Assembly (NCBI RefSeq): GCF_035046485.1
Contig: NC_085137.1
Coordinates: 131,072,703 to 131,136,702 of the forward strand
DNA from: Aedes albopictus
Lineage: Eukaryota; Arthropoda; Insecta; Diptera; Culicidae
Length of the DNA stretch: 64,000 nucleotides
Direction: 5' to 3'
This document shows positions 46,100 to 57,867 of the stretch, piece by piece. Both the position numbers and the translations under genes were made by a program. Positions within the stretch are counted from its first letter, which is position 1. Each line of letters starts with the position of its first letter. The notes beneath the pieces were generated by a model, which searched no databases, was not told the origin of the DNA, and worked only from the letters and a program-made list of their open reading frames with translations.

Positions 46100-46970
46100 A
46101 TAACTGCATTCTGCCCCAGTGTGCGGCGCTAGGGCGGGCTGTTATCGAGCAGCTTCGTGGGGTTTGAGGTGAAGTTCAGTGGCCAAACTAATTGTCAACG
46201 AGGGATGTCTGAACCTTCGAGCGATTGGCAAAACTATCAACGGTGGCCATGGACCTGAAGCTCTACCGACGAACATCCCAGAGGGGATCGGGATGACGGT
46301 CTGAAAGATTTAGGGGGAATTCCAATGGTTGTTTAAATCCCGGAATTCCTTGTTAGCTCGTATTGCCGGTTTGGCAACTTGGCAAAATGGCTTCTCGCTA
46401 GACCCACGCTATGGTTCCTATCCGAGGTCCTTTGTTCGGGAAGCGTCGATGGCGTCTGGTCAAAACTAGTCAGAAGGCACAAGAAAAAGGCCCTTTTGTA
46501 GAGCTACCACGACCATTACTAAATTTGCCACGTTTTTCAATTTTACCCCCAAAACCACCATTTTGTTACACAAATATTTAGTACGTACTGGTTTGTTGAC
46601 TATAATTTACTTTATTCAGCTATTGTGTGGATAATAATAGGTTTCAATACCCTTGTTTACCGAACAATAGAACGTTAGGTTTTTATAATTTCCGCGATTA
46701 ATCTCTTCTAACCACTACATCTCTACATCTCGATAATGAAAGGACCATCGAGATAGGGAGATTTTTAGTACTAATTATACTTTATTCATAAGAATCCGAG
46801 CAATTCCGAAATTGTCGAATGTCATGCTTGTTTCATGAGTTCCTTCGAACCTTGCTTTGCCTGTGGAACTACTTGAAATCTTGGCTAAGTATCTTTTGCC
46901 GGTGCTGAAACCACTGCTCTGTTAAGAAAATTCTTTGGGCTGAGTTGAGTGCTACCGTACGAAGGTGTGG
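46100..46970. other. unassigned
   Basis: GC-moderate sequence with retroelement-like words (GGACCTGAAGCTCTACCGAC) but no frame above 60 codons. No gene supported. Confidence 0.3.
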
Positions 46971-47089
46971 TTAAGTGGGAAAATTCTCGCATCTCGGTTT
47001 AACTCGACATAACTCAGGGTCGCACTCAGGGGTAATTATTTATTATTTTTGCTATGGAGTCACAATTCGACAATATGGAACCATCGTAT

Positions 47090-47790
47090 CGGTTGCACAG
47101 CGGGTACCAGATGGTCTCAGAGGCGCTTCCGGGGGGTCTCAGGGGCGTTTTAGGTGATACCAGCAGGTTTCAGGGGCTCTCACAGGTGGTTCAGGGGGTT
47201 CAGAGGATCCCAGTATGGCTTCAAGGGGTCTCAGAGGCCCTTCGTGGGTTCTTAGTTAAATCGCAGAGTAGTGTCACGGGTCCTTGGGGGTTTCATGGAG
47301 GTACCTGGAGGTCTCAGGTGTATTCTAGGGGCCTCTAGGGCGTTTTAAGGGGGTTTCAGAAGATCTGAGAGATTTCAGGGGCTTCACGAGGGTGTCAGGA
47401 GCGTTTTATGGAGCTTCAAGTGGTTTCAGTTTGATAGGGTCTTAGGAACGAACCAGGAGGAGTCATTTAAAATGCCCAGAAACACATTATCACTTTTGTA
47501 AGGTTCCCGAAACTCCCAGAAACAAGTCTGAAAACCACTTGAAGCGCCTTTGAAGTGCCTCGAAACGCCCCTGAATACTCCATAATCCCATTTAAACGCC
47601 CTTAAGATCCCCCTAGTCAGTTTGAAATGCGCCTTAAATCGCTCGGAACACCTTGATAAGGCTCCATAAACCACCGCTCCTGATAACCCTTTGAAGCGTT
47701 CCTAATGCTATCAAACGCCTTTTTCGGACTCTCTGTGAACTTCTTGGAAACTACCTTTGGTCCCATATCAAATGTCCTGGAGCAAGTCCT
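47090..47790. repeat. 12-base-period array with polarity switch near 47450
   Basis: GGTTTCAGGGGCG words run on the plus strand to about 47440 and CCCTGAAACGCC words from about 47460. It repeats at small scale the inverted arrangement of 3780-7720. Confidence 0.75.
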
Positions 47791-47892
47791 GTTCTCGCAA
47801 ACTTAGTTTCCTCATTCAGCCATTCCATAGAAAATCGATATAGTGCAGCTTCGAATGTCGTGATACTTGTAGTTCTAACTCACAACCTCCGA

Positions 47893-48520
47893 TTCGTTTC
47901 GGGCACTGTCCATCTGATGACTTAGGCGCTGTCCATAAACTACGTAGACTCAAATTTGGCAATCTCAGACCCCCCCTCCCCCCTCGTAGACTTTTGTCCA
48001 TACAAAATTTTTGAAATTTGCAAGGACCGAAGACTTTGGCCAGAACCCCCCCCCTCCCCCCATTAGAGTCTACGTAGTTCATGGACAGGCCCTTATCGGT
48101 ATGACAATAAGTGTGCCGTCGACCTCTCGACGGGTCGGTCCTTGGCCGACCTTTTACGGTAGTGTGACCGTATCACCCTACAAATCTCAATTTTCTGATT
48201 TTTGCTTAGGCTTTCATTCGATTGATTGTGAAAAAAGAACAAACCATGTGCATTCGTGGAATCGAGTTCAGTTCTGTGCCTTCAGGAGACGTAGATGATT
48301 AAGTGGCTCCGTAGCTTGGATGAAAGAAGCGTCCATTTAGCGAATTGGGAGTCATGGGTTCGAATCCCACCGGAGCACTTGAACTTTTTTTACATAATTA
48401 AAATCTCAGTTTGTTCATCAAACACGTGATTCTGTCGCGTGTATGAATGTCAGAGCAATCAAACTTTGTAATTTCCACTTGATTTAGTTCAGTACATTTA
48501 GGTGTATTTTACGATTTAAT
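47893..48520 (+). mobile_element. composite tRNA-related retroelement (SINE), interrupted by a MITE
   Basis: The sequence TTTCGGGCACTGTCC...TCTCGACGGGTCGGTCCTTGG...ATCGAGTTCAGTTCTG leads into a tRNA-like unit at 48305-48376 (GGCTCCGTAGCTTGG...GGGTTCGAATCCCACCGGAG), then a tail with AACACGTG. Partial copies lie at 49382-49600 (plus), 56740-56995 (minus) and 57868-58190 (plus). The insert at 47925-48092 is absent from the last copy. The layout recalls the composite SINEs of mosquitoes such as Twin, but only one good tRNA unit is seen. Confidence 0.65.
47925..48092. mobile_element. 168-bp Harbinger-type MITE, TTA duplication, internal C-tracts
   Basis: GGCGCTGTCCATAAACTACG on the left is the near-inverse of the right end (CGTAGTTCATGGACAGGCCC); TTA flanks both (47922-47924, 48093-48095). 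Two direct CCCCCCCTCCCCCC-like tracts lie inside. The copy at 57868-58190 carries a single TTA at the same site. Confidence 0.88.
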
Positions 48521-48556
48521 TAATGATTTATGACAATGCTTACCATTCAATTACAG

Positions 48557-48982
48557 GAAACCTGGACCGACACGCACCAGGAACGATTGGACCTACAACG
48601 TGCCCGCGTTTTAGAAGTCAACCGACACCTGATGACCCTAGCCGAAAGTTGGGAACGTGGAGGCTTCCCAATGCACATGAACCTTGCCCTTCGACCGGCG
48701 GGAACCATGTCCTACCACCACCCAACGCAGCAGCAACAACGAGCACAACAAACTCAACAAAGTGCGATCAATGCATCCGGTGCCCCTGGAAACCAACAGA
48801 CCGAGATGGTCAACCGACTGAAGCAGCAAAACGTTCAACTCTCCGAGGAAGTTAACCAGAAGAACGAGAAGCTTTCGCTTCTAGAACGGGAAAAGTCTTC
48901 GCTGATACGGGAACTGTTACAGCTACAGCGAGCGACCCGAGCCAGTAGCATGACATCGAACACCGAGGAGTTGGTGTTTTGA
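48557..48982 (+). CDS. 3' terminal exon of a conserved coiled-coil protein (SAPCD-like?)
   Basis: The exon follows a clear acceptor (pyrimidine/AT tract then TTACAG at 48551-48556), starts in phase 0 and ends at TGA 48980-48982, giving 141 residues. The first part is charged and helical (TWTDTHQERLDLQRARVLEV, then LAESWERGGFPMHMNLALRP). A Gln/Ser-rich linker follows, then a heptad coiled coil (VNRLKQQNVQLSEEVNQKNE, KLSLLEREKSSLIRELLQLQ). Such a charged coiled-coil end with LIREL reminded me of suppressor-APC-domain (SAPCD) proteins, but this is a memory-based guess. The upstream exons are not identified, so they lie in long-intron sequence or outside the window. Codon use and absence of repeats set it apart from its surroundings. 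Confidence 0.75.
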   Translation, partial: ETWTDTHQERLDLQRARVLEVNRHLMTLAESWERGGFPMHMNLALRPAGTMSYHHPTQQQQRAQQTQQSAINASGAPGNQQTEMVNRLKQQNVQLSEEVNQKNEKLSLLEREKSSLIRELLQLQRATRASSMTSNTEELVF

Positions 48983-49380
48983 TTAGATGGCTGATGCTAT
49001 GCCATTACAGATTTCTTCATGCTTTTCCCAGTTACAATAATCGCGCTAGTCAAAAGTTAGCAGATTTCCAAACAACAATTTGTAAAAAAAATAATATCTG
49101 AGTAACGTCTCCTTGAGGATGCGTTATGGATAGGTAAGTGGGTAAGCAGCACAACTATTTCAATGTGATGATTTAAGGTGTTATTTGTGTCGAAATTTTT
49201 CAATCGTTTTTAAATTGTTCTGAGAGTAAAGATTTTTTTTAATGTAAATAATCATTGTGACAAGCTGTTTAATTGGAAGTAATATCACATCGTCCAATTT
49301 AACCCTATTATTATGCCTCCAAGCAACGAGTTACATGAACATTTATAAAGATCAGCTCTACGCCATCAGGTAACCGGTCC
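48983..49380. other. probable 3' untranslated region and intergenic
   Basis: AT-rich sequence after the coiled-coil exon. I found no AATAAA in it, so the transcript end is not located. Confidence 0.35.
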
Positions 49381-49381
49381 A

Positions 49382-49600
49382 GCGGCTCCGTAACTATTGA
49401 CTATAGATGAAGAGAAGCGCCCTTCTAGCGAATTGGAAGTCGTGAGCTTGATTCCCACCGAAGCACGTGTTTTTTTTCACAATTTCAATCTCAATATGTT
49501 TATTAAACACGTGTTTCTGTTGTGTACATGAATGGCAAAACCTATCAAGATTGTAATTGGTGTAAAACCACTTGACTTGGTAAGTCTTAGTAAGTAAAAT
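49382..49600 (+). mobile_element. partial copy of the composite SINE
   Basis: GGCTCCGTAAC...CTAGCGAATTGGAAGTCGTG and an AACACGTGTTTCTGTTGTGT tail align with 48305-48480. Confidence 0.7.
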
Positions 49601-49625
49601 TCAAGAAAAAACAGCCAATTCTCAA

Positions 49626-49850
49626 AATAAGGTAGTAGGGTATTGGTTCTATTATTAAGCATGTGGCTCCCAACTTCATCCTATGAAAAACAGATCAATG
49701 TTTGTTTTGTTTCTTTTTTTCTGTTAGAAGTGAGCACGCATGAAAACAAAAAGAACGGAATCAATCTGTGTCGTAATCGCTTGTTTTTGAATATGATGAA
49801 ATTGGGAACGTGAAATTACTGATGGCACACAAATCCTGTTTATTTCAGAT
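49626..49850. mobile_element. inverted copy of the 35134-35349 MITE
   Basis: It shares GGGTATTGGTTC, AAGCATGTGGCTCCCAACTT and GTGAGCACGCATGAAAACAA with the reverse complement of the other copy. Confidence 0.75.
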
Positions 49851-50149
49851 GGATTTAGTACCTCTATACACCAGTCAGTTCCGCAAAAAAAATGATTAAA
49901 AAAAAACAGCCCATTGTTAAAAGAAGGGAACTTCTTATACAGAATTAGTAGTTTGTCTGTTGAACTACATACCAGTGTAGCTTGGAAATACAATTTTTAA
50001 TGAATTCCGTGTCCAAAGGATGAGGTTAAACCAACTAACTTATCCAGTTTTTTTAATGACAATGAAATTTGTTGCGATTTTCCGACTAAACCAGTCGACC
50101 AGTAAGTATGTCTGAAATAATCGTAAAAACTTGAAGTATTTGAAGGCAA

Positions 50150-50300
50150 AGTACGTTTAATTGATAAATTGAGAGATAAATTTGTGAAAAACCACCACTT
50201 GTTTTGGTGGGATTCGAACCTACGACTCCATATCGCTAGTCCAGCGCTCTAATCAACTAAGCCACAGAACCGATTCTGCGAAATAGAAAGTCAAACTGGA
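50150..50300 (-). mobile_element. tRNA-like SINE, second copy of the 30214 family
   Basis: GGTGGGATTCGAACCTACGA (50215 on), AACTAAGCCACAGAAC, and the flanking AAATTGAGAGATAAATTTGTG match the 30180-30290 copy. Confidence 0.65.
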
Positions 50301-50725
50301 TTCGAAGCACCGCCCTAACTGGGTCCGTCTATAACAACTTTACCACTCTTTCAGCTCTTTCTGGGCACGAATCAATGGTGGAATTTATGGTAGAGTTTTT
50401 GAGATCGAACAAATCTTAGATTTTGTTATGTATTCGCCTAACATTAAGTTACAGCCTCCGCTCAATAACAGGGCTCTAACGAAAGTCCAGCTAGCGAGCG
50501 CTGCTTGCAGAAGCGATTAAAATAGCATTCTCAGATATTTTCTCAAGATTTTTTCCATGAATTCTTTAACCCTGGGCTCGGATTATATCTTCCAGGAAGC
50601 TTTGATTTCAGGCATGTGGTCGATGTGCTTTGCAGTAATGATTGGAATAGCTGAATGTATAATCAATGGCAAACAATCCTGTAAAAATCAGATCTTCAAG
50701 TCATCGTCATCTGATACAGTTATAC
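50301..50725. other. intergenic, nothing recognised
   Basis: No gene; a 79-codon frame (50557-50796) runs into the adjacent MITE and is not supported. Confidence 0.3.
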
Positions 50726-50968
50726 CACAAACAAACAGACATAAAACTTGCGAAATTTCCATCGACCACGCTTTTAACGATCATTTTAAGTTTTGATAGT
50801 TGTGGCTTTCACAACCAGAGGCGCGCGCATCATTTTTCTATGCGTTTGACGTTTCACACTAGCACCTTCTGTTGACGATATTGCACAACACAGTGATTCG
50901 TGCAACTTTTCCACTGGGCGATGGATTTCCATGAAAATCGTTCAAGATGTTACGTCTGTTTGTCTGTG
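50726..50968. mobile_element. inverted copy of the CACAGACAAACAGACG MITE
   Basis: CACAAACAAACAGAC...GTCTGTTTGTCTGTG ends and an interior matching the reverse complement of 29653-29915. The flanking 7-mers GTTATAC and GCAATAC are only partly alike. Confidence 0.85.
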
Positions 50969-51295
50969 GCAATACTGATCATGATGCTGCATAGTATATC
51001 GAACATTTGTCGAAGTCATTTATGTGCCGGGAAAATATAATTCCAAGTTGGTGAGAATATTACAAACTGAGGGAGGGTAATAGGCCCAGTCAGAGTGTAT
51101 GGGAATGCCATTGAAGGTTTGTAATATTCTCCGAGGCTTTTGAAATCCAACAGGGCGCGTCCCCGGGTTGCGGATAGGGGGAAAAGGGAGATTTTTCGCC
51201 TTTGTACTGAAATCAGCCAATGTGATATTATCTCCTATGGTGTTGTAGTGCGAATGAATGATCTCATTCTATGGGAATTCGAACCTTGTAATGTA

Positions 51296-51893
51296 AAGGG
51301 TGAGTCGATAATTATTGTGCCATTTTCAAACTAACGTAACTTTTTTCCTACTTCACCAAAATCAACCAAATTTTGCACAGTTTCTACTTATAGTCTTATG
51401 TTTACATATGCTTAATTGAGCAGTTATCAGTAAGATTACGGTGAATATAGAATAAATTTAGCTAACAGTTCGCAAAAAGATGTTGTACAATCACATGCTA
51501 AAATCTAAAATTATGGTATCGTGCCTTGAAAAAAATAATGATTATACATTATCGGATCATCTTAATGTTCGTCAATAGGTTTCAGGAACGGTTGTCAGTG
51601 AAACATAAGCTTGGAGCTGGGTGAAAACCACGCACGATGCGCATAAACAAACCAGAGAGCTTTAATTATTTGTTTCAAGTGGAATCTTCAGGCTCCATGG
51701 GTTCACATGGAGGGCGTTCATTGAAAATGTCGTGAATTTCACTAAAACGCATTCTAAATTTGAACCTATACCAAAAAGTTGAAATACATGCATATACTAA
51801 ACTACTGTAAAAATTTAGTTTCATTTCGTTAACTGTAAACAATTTGCGAATCAGTTGAAGGTAGGGTGGCACAATAATTAATGACTCACCCTT
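51296..51893. mobile_element. 598-bp MITE with AAGGGTGAGTC ends and TA duplication
   Basis: AAGGGTGAGTCGATAATTAT on the left and its near-inverse on the right (pairing for about 27 bases), with TA at 51294-51295 and 51894-51895. No transposase frame. Confidence 0.88.
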
Positions 51894-52126
51894 TATTGTT
51901 CATTAACTTCAATTTTCTAAGCTTGACAAGGTTTTGAAGACAACCATGAGATGAGAGAATTGCCTAATAGGAAAGTCACATCAGCAAAGCTTTTACATAT
52001 GCAAATGCTATCCATGAGGTCATGTCTATTTTATTCTTATTACAAGAGAGCAAGAGCAAAATAAAAAGACATTACTGTTCGAAGCTTGCTTCTTGAGATT
52101 AGTGCATTTGAAGTTCTGCACTGTTA

Positions 52127-53110
52127 AACAGGGATTTCAAGGCGTTTGTCCTTAACAAGGAGCTCCACTAGGGATTTATGCAAAGGCTTAACCTAAAAGG
52201 GATTTGTCGCAACAAACCGTTGCTTCGCACCACCACATCGTAACACCTATTAAGTGAGTACCTACATCCTCAGCCCATCAACCTTGACAGTGGCCATGAC
52301 ATTTGCGCTACGTCAGGACCAGAGAGAAATGATCGATGATAATAATAGCAGAACAATAGGGCAGGCAAAGTGTGCTTCAGCTAATTTTCAATTAAATTTT
52401 TACTGCTAGAGTTTCTACTTAAAACTAAAGTGAATTAAAGAAACCTAGTATAAATAGTAATTTAAATCAGTGAACTACTTAATTCTAATAAAAATAAGTG
52501 GTTAAAAAGCGCCTAAACTACAGAAAATAGTACGGATGTGAGAGTAGGTTAGTTCATGCACATGCAATGTTTAGTTTATGCTCTTACACATAATTAAAAA
52601 ATTAAACCTAAATTCTATAGCTACTATCGTAAACCGACCGCTTTTCCAGAAGCTAGCAGCTTAACACAGAAAACATACAAAAACAGGTAAAATTTGCTGT
52701 TGAAATATTGGGACATGAATTTAACCCTAAATTGATGTTTTAGCATTCCCATCAACGATAAACGAACTAAACGAGGAACAAACAGAAACGAGACACTAAA
52801 CGTAAGTCAGACAATTATTCCTCTTAAAATGGTACCAGAATATATCAACCATATATTATATCAACATATCATATACCATATATCATTTAAACATACAATT
52901 ATGGGATCAATATGTACAACAGAGAACACCTAAACCTAATTATTGTACCAAATGACAAGGAAATTCTTATGATTGTCTCTTCAATAGGGATTTTTTAACG
53001 TTGTCGATCGCGTTGAATCGCAACTTAAATAAAGCGTTGAAGAAATCGGAAATCTGTCTCTTCATTTCGTTGCAATTTGCAACAGGATTTGTTTCGGTGC
53101 TTTGAAGGAA
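52127..53110 (+). mobile_element. possible solo LTR (Ty1/copia-like)
   Basis: TGTTAAACAGGG at the left and TTTGCAACA near 53084-53092 would be LTR ends. Inside, TATAAATAG at about 52451 followed by ATCAGTG, and AATAAAG at about 53030, suit an LTR promoter and poly(A) site. I found no 5-base duplication, so this is tentative. Confidence 0.3.
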
Positions 53111-53389
53111 TTTATTTAGATATTTAGTTTAGTTTAGTAGAATTCTATAAAAAATTCATCATTAAAATCTAGAAAAAATATAAAATTGTTCAAATATTTC
53201 ACTCAACAATATTTTATGAACTTTTTCAGGCGTGCTTCGAGGATTTCCACAAGAAACAAAGAGAAGTTTCATTTCTACAATTTCAATCTAATTGCGCTAG
53301 AATAATAAACTTTTTTTTGCATCTGTAAGTTTCCTCAGCACAGTTTTCTTACGCTGCTGGACGGTTTTCCAATAGAAAATTGTACAAGC

Positions 53390-54081
53390 CGTTGGAATTT
53401 CTATCGAAATTCTTTCATTGATTCTTCGCGGGATTCTTTCAGGGATATTTTCCACCATTGCATCAAAGATGTTTCATTAATAATTATCTTTGGGATTCCT
53501 ACTGAATTCCTTCAGAAATTCTTCCAGGATTTTTCGTGGATTTTCTTCCGGGATTCCTTCAGAGATTTGTTCCATATTTCCTTAAGGATTTCTCCGCAGA
53601 ATCCCTTCATTGATATCACCCGGGAATCGTCATTTTTTTTTCACCGGGCTTCTGTTAAAAAATTTACTAAAATTTCAAGATTCTGAGATCAGAAGTTTCT
53701 CCTTATTTTCTGATGATAACAAATTTTCCCACGATTCCTCTTTGGATTTCATTGATTTCTCCCGAGGTTCTTTTATGGGTTTCTTTCGGCATTTTCCCCC
53801 GGGACTCTTTTCTGGATTCATTCATTGATCCTTCTGGTGACTTCTTCAGGGATTTATCCTAAAATTTTAAGGGATTACAGCAAGACTCTTCTGTTGACGA
53901 TTCCTCCATGATATTTTTCTGGAATTCCTTGAGGAATTGGGTCCGGGATCCCTTTATTGGTTTTCCAAGGTTTCCTTTGGAGATTCCTACTGAAATTCAT
54001 TTTGCCATTTTTCCAGAATTTCTTCTGAGATTCCTTTTTCGATTTCTCCCGGGATATCTTCTGGCATCGTTCCAGGTATTC
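53390..54081. repeat. 12-base-period array, TTCCTTCAGGGATT sense
   Basis: GGATTCCTTCAGAGATTTGT, GATTTCTCCCGGGATAT and similar words. It is cut at 54081 by a LINE insertion and resumes at 56391. Confidence 0.75.
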
Positions 54082-56390
54082 TGTAATTCTGTAATTCTGT
54101 AATCTCAACGCATCCTCTGGCCCCTTTGCCTATTTGCGCTTTCCCCTCCGCTAAGCGATACGTCTACTAGATGAAACACGACGATGTTACAAACTCTGGA
54201 CTTAATAAAAAGTGAGTTTCTAATACCGTTGGTCTAGCCGTCTAGACCTTCGCCTACGGCACAAGTGTCCGATCCTTATGGGACGGTGTGTGTTTCATTT
54301 TGGTAAGACAATAGATCCGTTGCGCCCTGCTGTTTCTAGATCAATGGCGTTCTGCAATGCAATTATGGTAACAGAGTCTAATTATGATTACTTTTCAAAG
54401 AACCTAGTTATTTACAAGCCGAGCAGTAGTACCAGTACTAGTACCGAGCTTGTATTACTAGTACTAACAGGACTTAGCTCTTCTTACTAGTTTTGAAGCT
54501 TTTGTAAACTTTAAGTTGAATTATCTAGTAGTTATTACCTAATTCCGCTAAAACGCTCGTTAGCCAACTTGTAATTGTAAAAAGAATTTAATTAGTGAAT
54601 TGTGACGTAGTTAATTAATGCCGGATTAGAAACAGCAGATGCGATTCGCCAAGAGGTCATCCACTAATCAGTTATGTGGAACTATGGGACGGACAAGATA
54701 TGGGAATTCTCGCAATTATTAATATTACTACCGATGGAAGGAGGAAGTGAGAGTTAAGGGAACTAGCTCGATTGTGGATGATCTCTTGCGGCTGTAAAAG
54801 AAGGCTGATTAATGTTAGTTAGTTTACCCTTTTCCTTCCCACGACTGGTATGATTATTGATTGAACAAAGATTGCTATTCTTGGTGTAAATTTGAGTCAA
54901 TCTAATTGAAATTAGCTTTAAAGCAGATTAATTGATAGTAAATTTAGTTTCATTGTTCATGGAAGATTCTACCGTTACCGTTCTTAATTGTTGAGAATTT
55001 AATTGTTGTTGCTATTTAATTATTTATGTTCACATGCCATTGTGTAATCAATTGACCTGATCAAAATTATGTACTAACAGGCTACCGTTTTCAATAAAAT
55101 ACTATTACTATTAAACTGGCTTGTCTTTAATGAATCAATGTAGCTCCGGAGCAACCGTGGGAAAGAGAGGGTCATTAAAATTTGTTAGGATACTCATGTG
55201 ACATGGGCGACGATTCCAGCATGATGTCCTCAACGGTGGGTTGATGCGATCGTTGGTCATCACTATCAATTATCCATTTATCGGTTTGGCCTCCTCAGAT
55301 TGTTCGCAATGCTGTTTTATTTTGTATGGCGAGTTTTAAAATTTAAGTTCGTCTGGTGAAATGTAATAGAAATACAAGGTGGGCCGCTCATATCCTCCGG
55401 CCCAGCAGCATTAGTAAACAGTTACGTGAAGTAGTGTCAAAATTCTACAGAGTTGGGGAAGGGGAGGGGGAATAACATACTTCTTCCTACACCTAGCAGT
55501 TCGGATCTTCTATTCACACTGTCACTCCCAACCTTCTTTCAGTGTGAAACGTTTCTGGATCTGGAACGGGTGGTATAACTTTACGCTACTCTTCTATCAT
55601 TAACATAGATAACTACTTTTAAAAATTAAAGTTTTGTCCTACTACCTATTTTATACCTGAAAGATGTTAATTGGTCAAATGTTTCGTTCAGCAAGTCTAT
55701 GTCCATATTGATGATACAACCTTTTATTAATGAGTACTAATGTTGCTTACAGTTGTGAGGCAATATAATATTCAACTCGTTGAAATTTCTTATTAAGATG
55801 TTACCTCTAAAACTACTAAACAAACACATATGGAACGCGTTTGAAGCAAATTGATATTGCTGATGATTTGGTTGGGCAATTTTTTGGTTTCGACAATAGT
55901 CACATACTATGCCCTACGACATTGACGATTCTATTGTCTGCCACTCATCCGTTTTGGCGCCACCCAGCAGGGACTTGGTCGGGTACCCAATTCAGCCTCT
56001 CCATTCCATGCAATATATCGCAGCCCTTTTGAATTGTGATATATTACACGGAATATCATTCTCTTCATTCGGATAGCGACTGTGTAACCCATTGGATTAA
56101 AAGCCTCCACCAAACATGAAGCGACTAATCGGAGACTGAAGACTCTATACCAAATTTGGCTCAGAGACAGGTAATCGGTGAGGTCAGTTTTTCTCGTTTG
56201 TCAAAGACGATTGATACGTATTAAGACAAACTTTCTACTGCATCTGTCAGCAATAACCGGTCATCGATAGATATTTCGAGACTATGGCTAGTGCTTTACA
56301 ATACAGCTGGAAAAACTAGAACAACACCCGGCCACCATAATGCATAAAACACTAAGGCGGACCGGAAGGATTGATGAGGGAACCCCCACC
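54082..56390 (-). mobile_element. 5'-truncated non-LTR retrotransposon insertion, 26-bp target duplication
   Basis: The same 26 bases, beginning ATCTTCTGGCATCGTTCCAG, lie at 54056-54081 and 56391-56416, both inside array sequence. The left edge of the insert is a tandem TGTAATTC x3 run; read on the minus strand this is a (GAATTACA)n 3' tail as seen in I/R1-type LINEs. The insert has no long frame, so it is either a long 3' untranslated region or a non-autonomous relative. Confidence 0.85.
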
Positions 56391-56475
56391 ATCTTCTGGC
56401 ATCGTTCCAGGTATTCCTTCCAAAATTTATTTACGGATTCGGGAATACACCTGGATTCTTTAAGGGGCTCCTATA
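56391..56475. repeat. continuation of the 53390-54081 array
   Basis: Array words resume right after the target duplication (CCTTCCAAAATTTATTTACGG, then GGATTCTTTAAGG). Confidence 0.6.
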
Positions 56476-56739
56476 GAAATTTGTGAAGGTTTGAGTGTTC
56501 GACTGGTTGGATGCACTAGATGTTGGATTTCTCGGCTATGCAGTCACCAAACTCCTTGGAACGACAACGGGTTTAATTCGTCCCTACGTTTTGGCAATGT
56601 TTATTTCCATCTTCAGGGGAAACTGAGGGATTTTATTGTACATGTTAGCTCTTAATTTTTGTTTTTCGTCATTGTGTAAACTTACAATCATTTGGTTCGT
56701 TCTGTGTCTGTAGTCTTTGCTAAGTGAAATGTCTGTTTG

Positions 56740-56995
56740 GAATTTTTTGGTAGTCTCCCAATTCGCTAGACGGGCGCTTCTATTCCTTCAAGCTACGGAG
56801 TCACTCAACTATCTCCGTCACCAGCAAGCCTAGAACTGAACTCGATTCCACAGTCGCACATGGTTATCTTCTTTTCACAATCCAAACCTCCTTCGGATGG
56901 GTTTAGATGAACATCTAACACATACACTGTTGTGCACATGTTTGTCATAGCGGGACACAGTGGTTCCGCCATAGGTCATTAATCAAAAAATTTGA
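56740..56995 (-). mobile_element. minus-strand copy of the composite SINE
   Basis: The reverse complement contains GGATTGTGAAAAGAAG, ACCATGTGC, GGAATCGAGTTCAGTTCT and CCGTAGCTTGAAGG, in the order seen at 48220-48350. It ends within the tRNA-like unit. Confidence 0.7.
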
Positions 56996-57405
56996 CCTCA
57001 ATGAAACTGTGATATCATTGCGGTAACATCAAGTTTAATGCTTTAATAATTAGGATCAATCATTACCTTTATCAATTGTATGCCGAAACTTTTCCGTAGA
57101 GCTCATGAGATGAAAGTGGATATTCTTGAGTAGACATTTTATTTGATTTTTTTCTAATTTCAGTCCTATGCGTTCATCAATCTATTAAAAAAGTCTCATC
57201 CGACATGTATTTAGTTGATTGTGTTCGATTCTTACATAGTTGAAATCGATGTTTATCATAAATTAAGATGCCATTCTTTATCATTTTATTTGAATAAGTG
57301 TGACTGAATTAGATGCCTCTTCCACAAAGTACAAAAAACTGAAAATTTTCAACAAGCTGGAAAAAATGTTTCCCTTTCCGACCCCTTCGGAAGTTTTTCT
57401 ATAAA
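56985..57405 (-). pseudogene. R1-like 3' untranslated fragment (empty-site copy)
   Basis: The reverse complement aligns with 29424-29460 and then 34056-34420 without the 4.6-kb insertion. Confidence 0.75.
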
Positions 57406-57867
57406 ACTTCCATCATAAGCAATGATTAACTGGCAAATTTAGCTGCGACCGTTTGCGACCAGATTGGTGGTAGTTACTTATGTGTCGTACCTTCAATATA
57501 TTCAAAAACTAACAAATACCTCCCATATTGCTTTGCAGGGATAACTTTATCCCAACTTTTACAGTTTCTATCCATCACATTATGTGTGTTTCCCTATTCT
57601 TGAGCAGTTTTGACTACCGTGGACCACCTAAACAAATTTTAGTTTATCCAAATGAGCCGGTAACCCAAACTGCAAAATAATGATTTTCGGCTCCGTAAAG
57701 CCAAAAACTCGATTGAGCCAATTTTCAATAAACAATAGAAAAACGCATTTGGAATGCAAATATGCATCAAATTTAGCGGTTTCATCATAAAACTCGTTAA
57801 AATCATATTTATGACCGCCCTTATATGGGGCTGGAACCAGTGTGCGGGAGAGGAAATTATTTTTAAT
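57406..57867. other. unassigned
   Basis: AT-rich; a 90-codon minus frame (57628-57900) has no recognisable domain. Confidence 0.3.
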
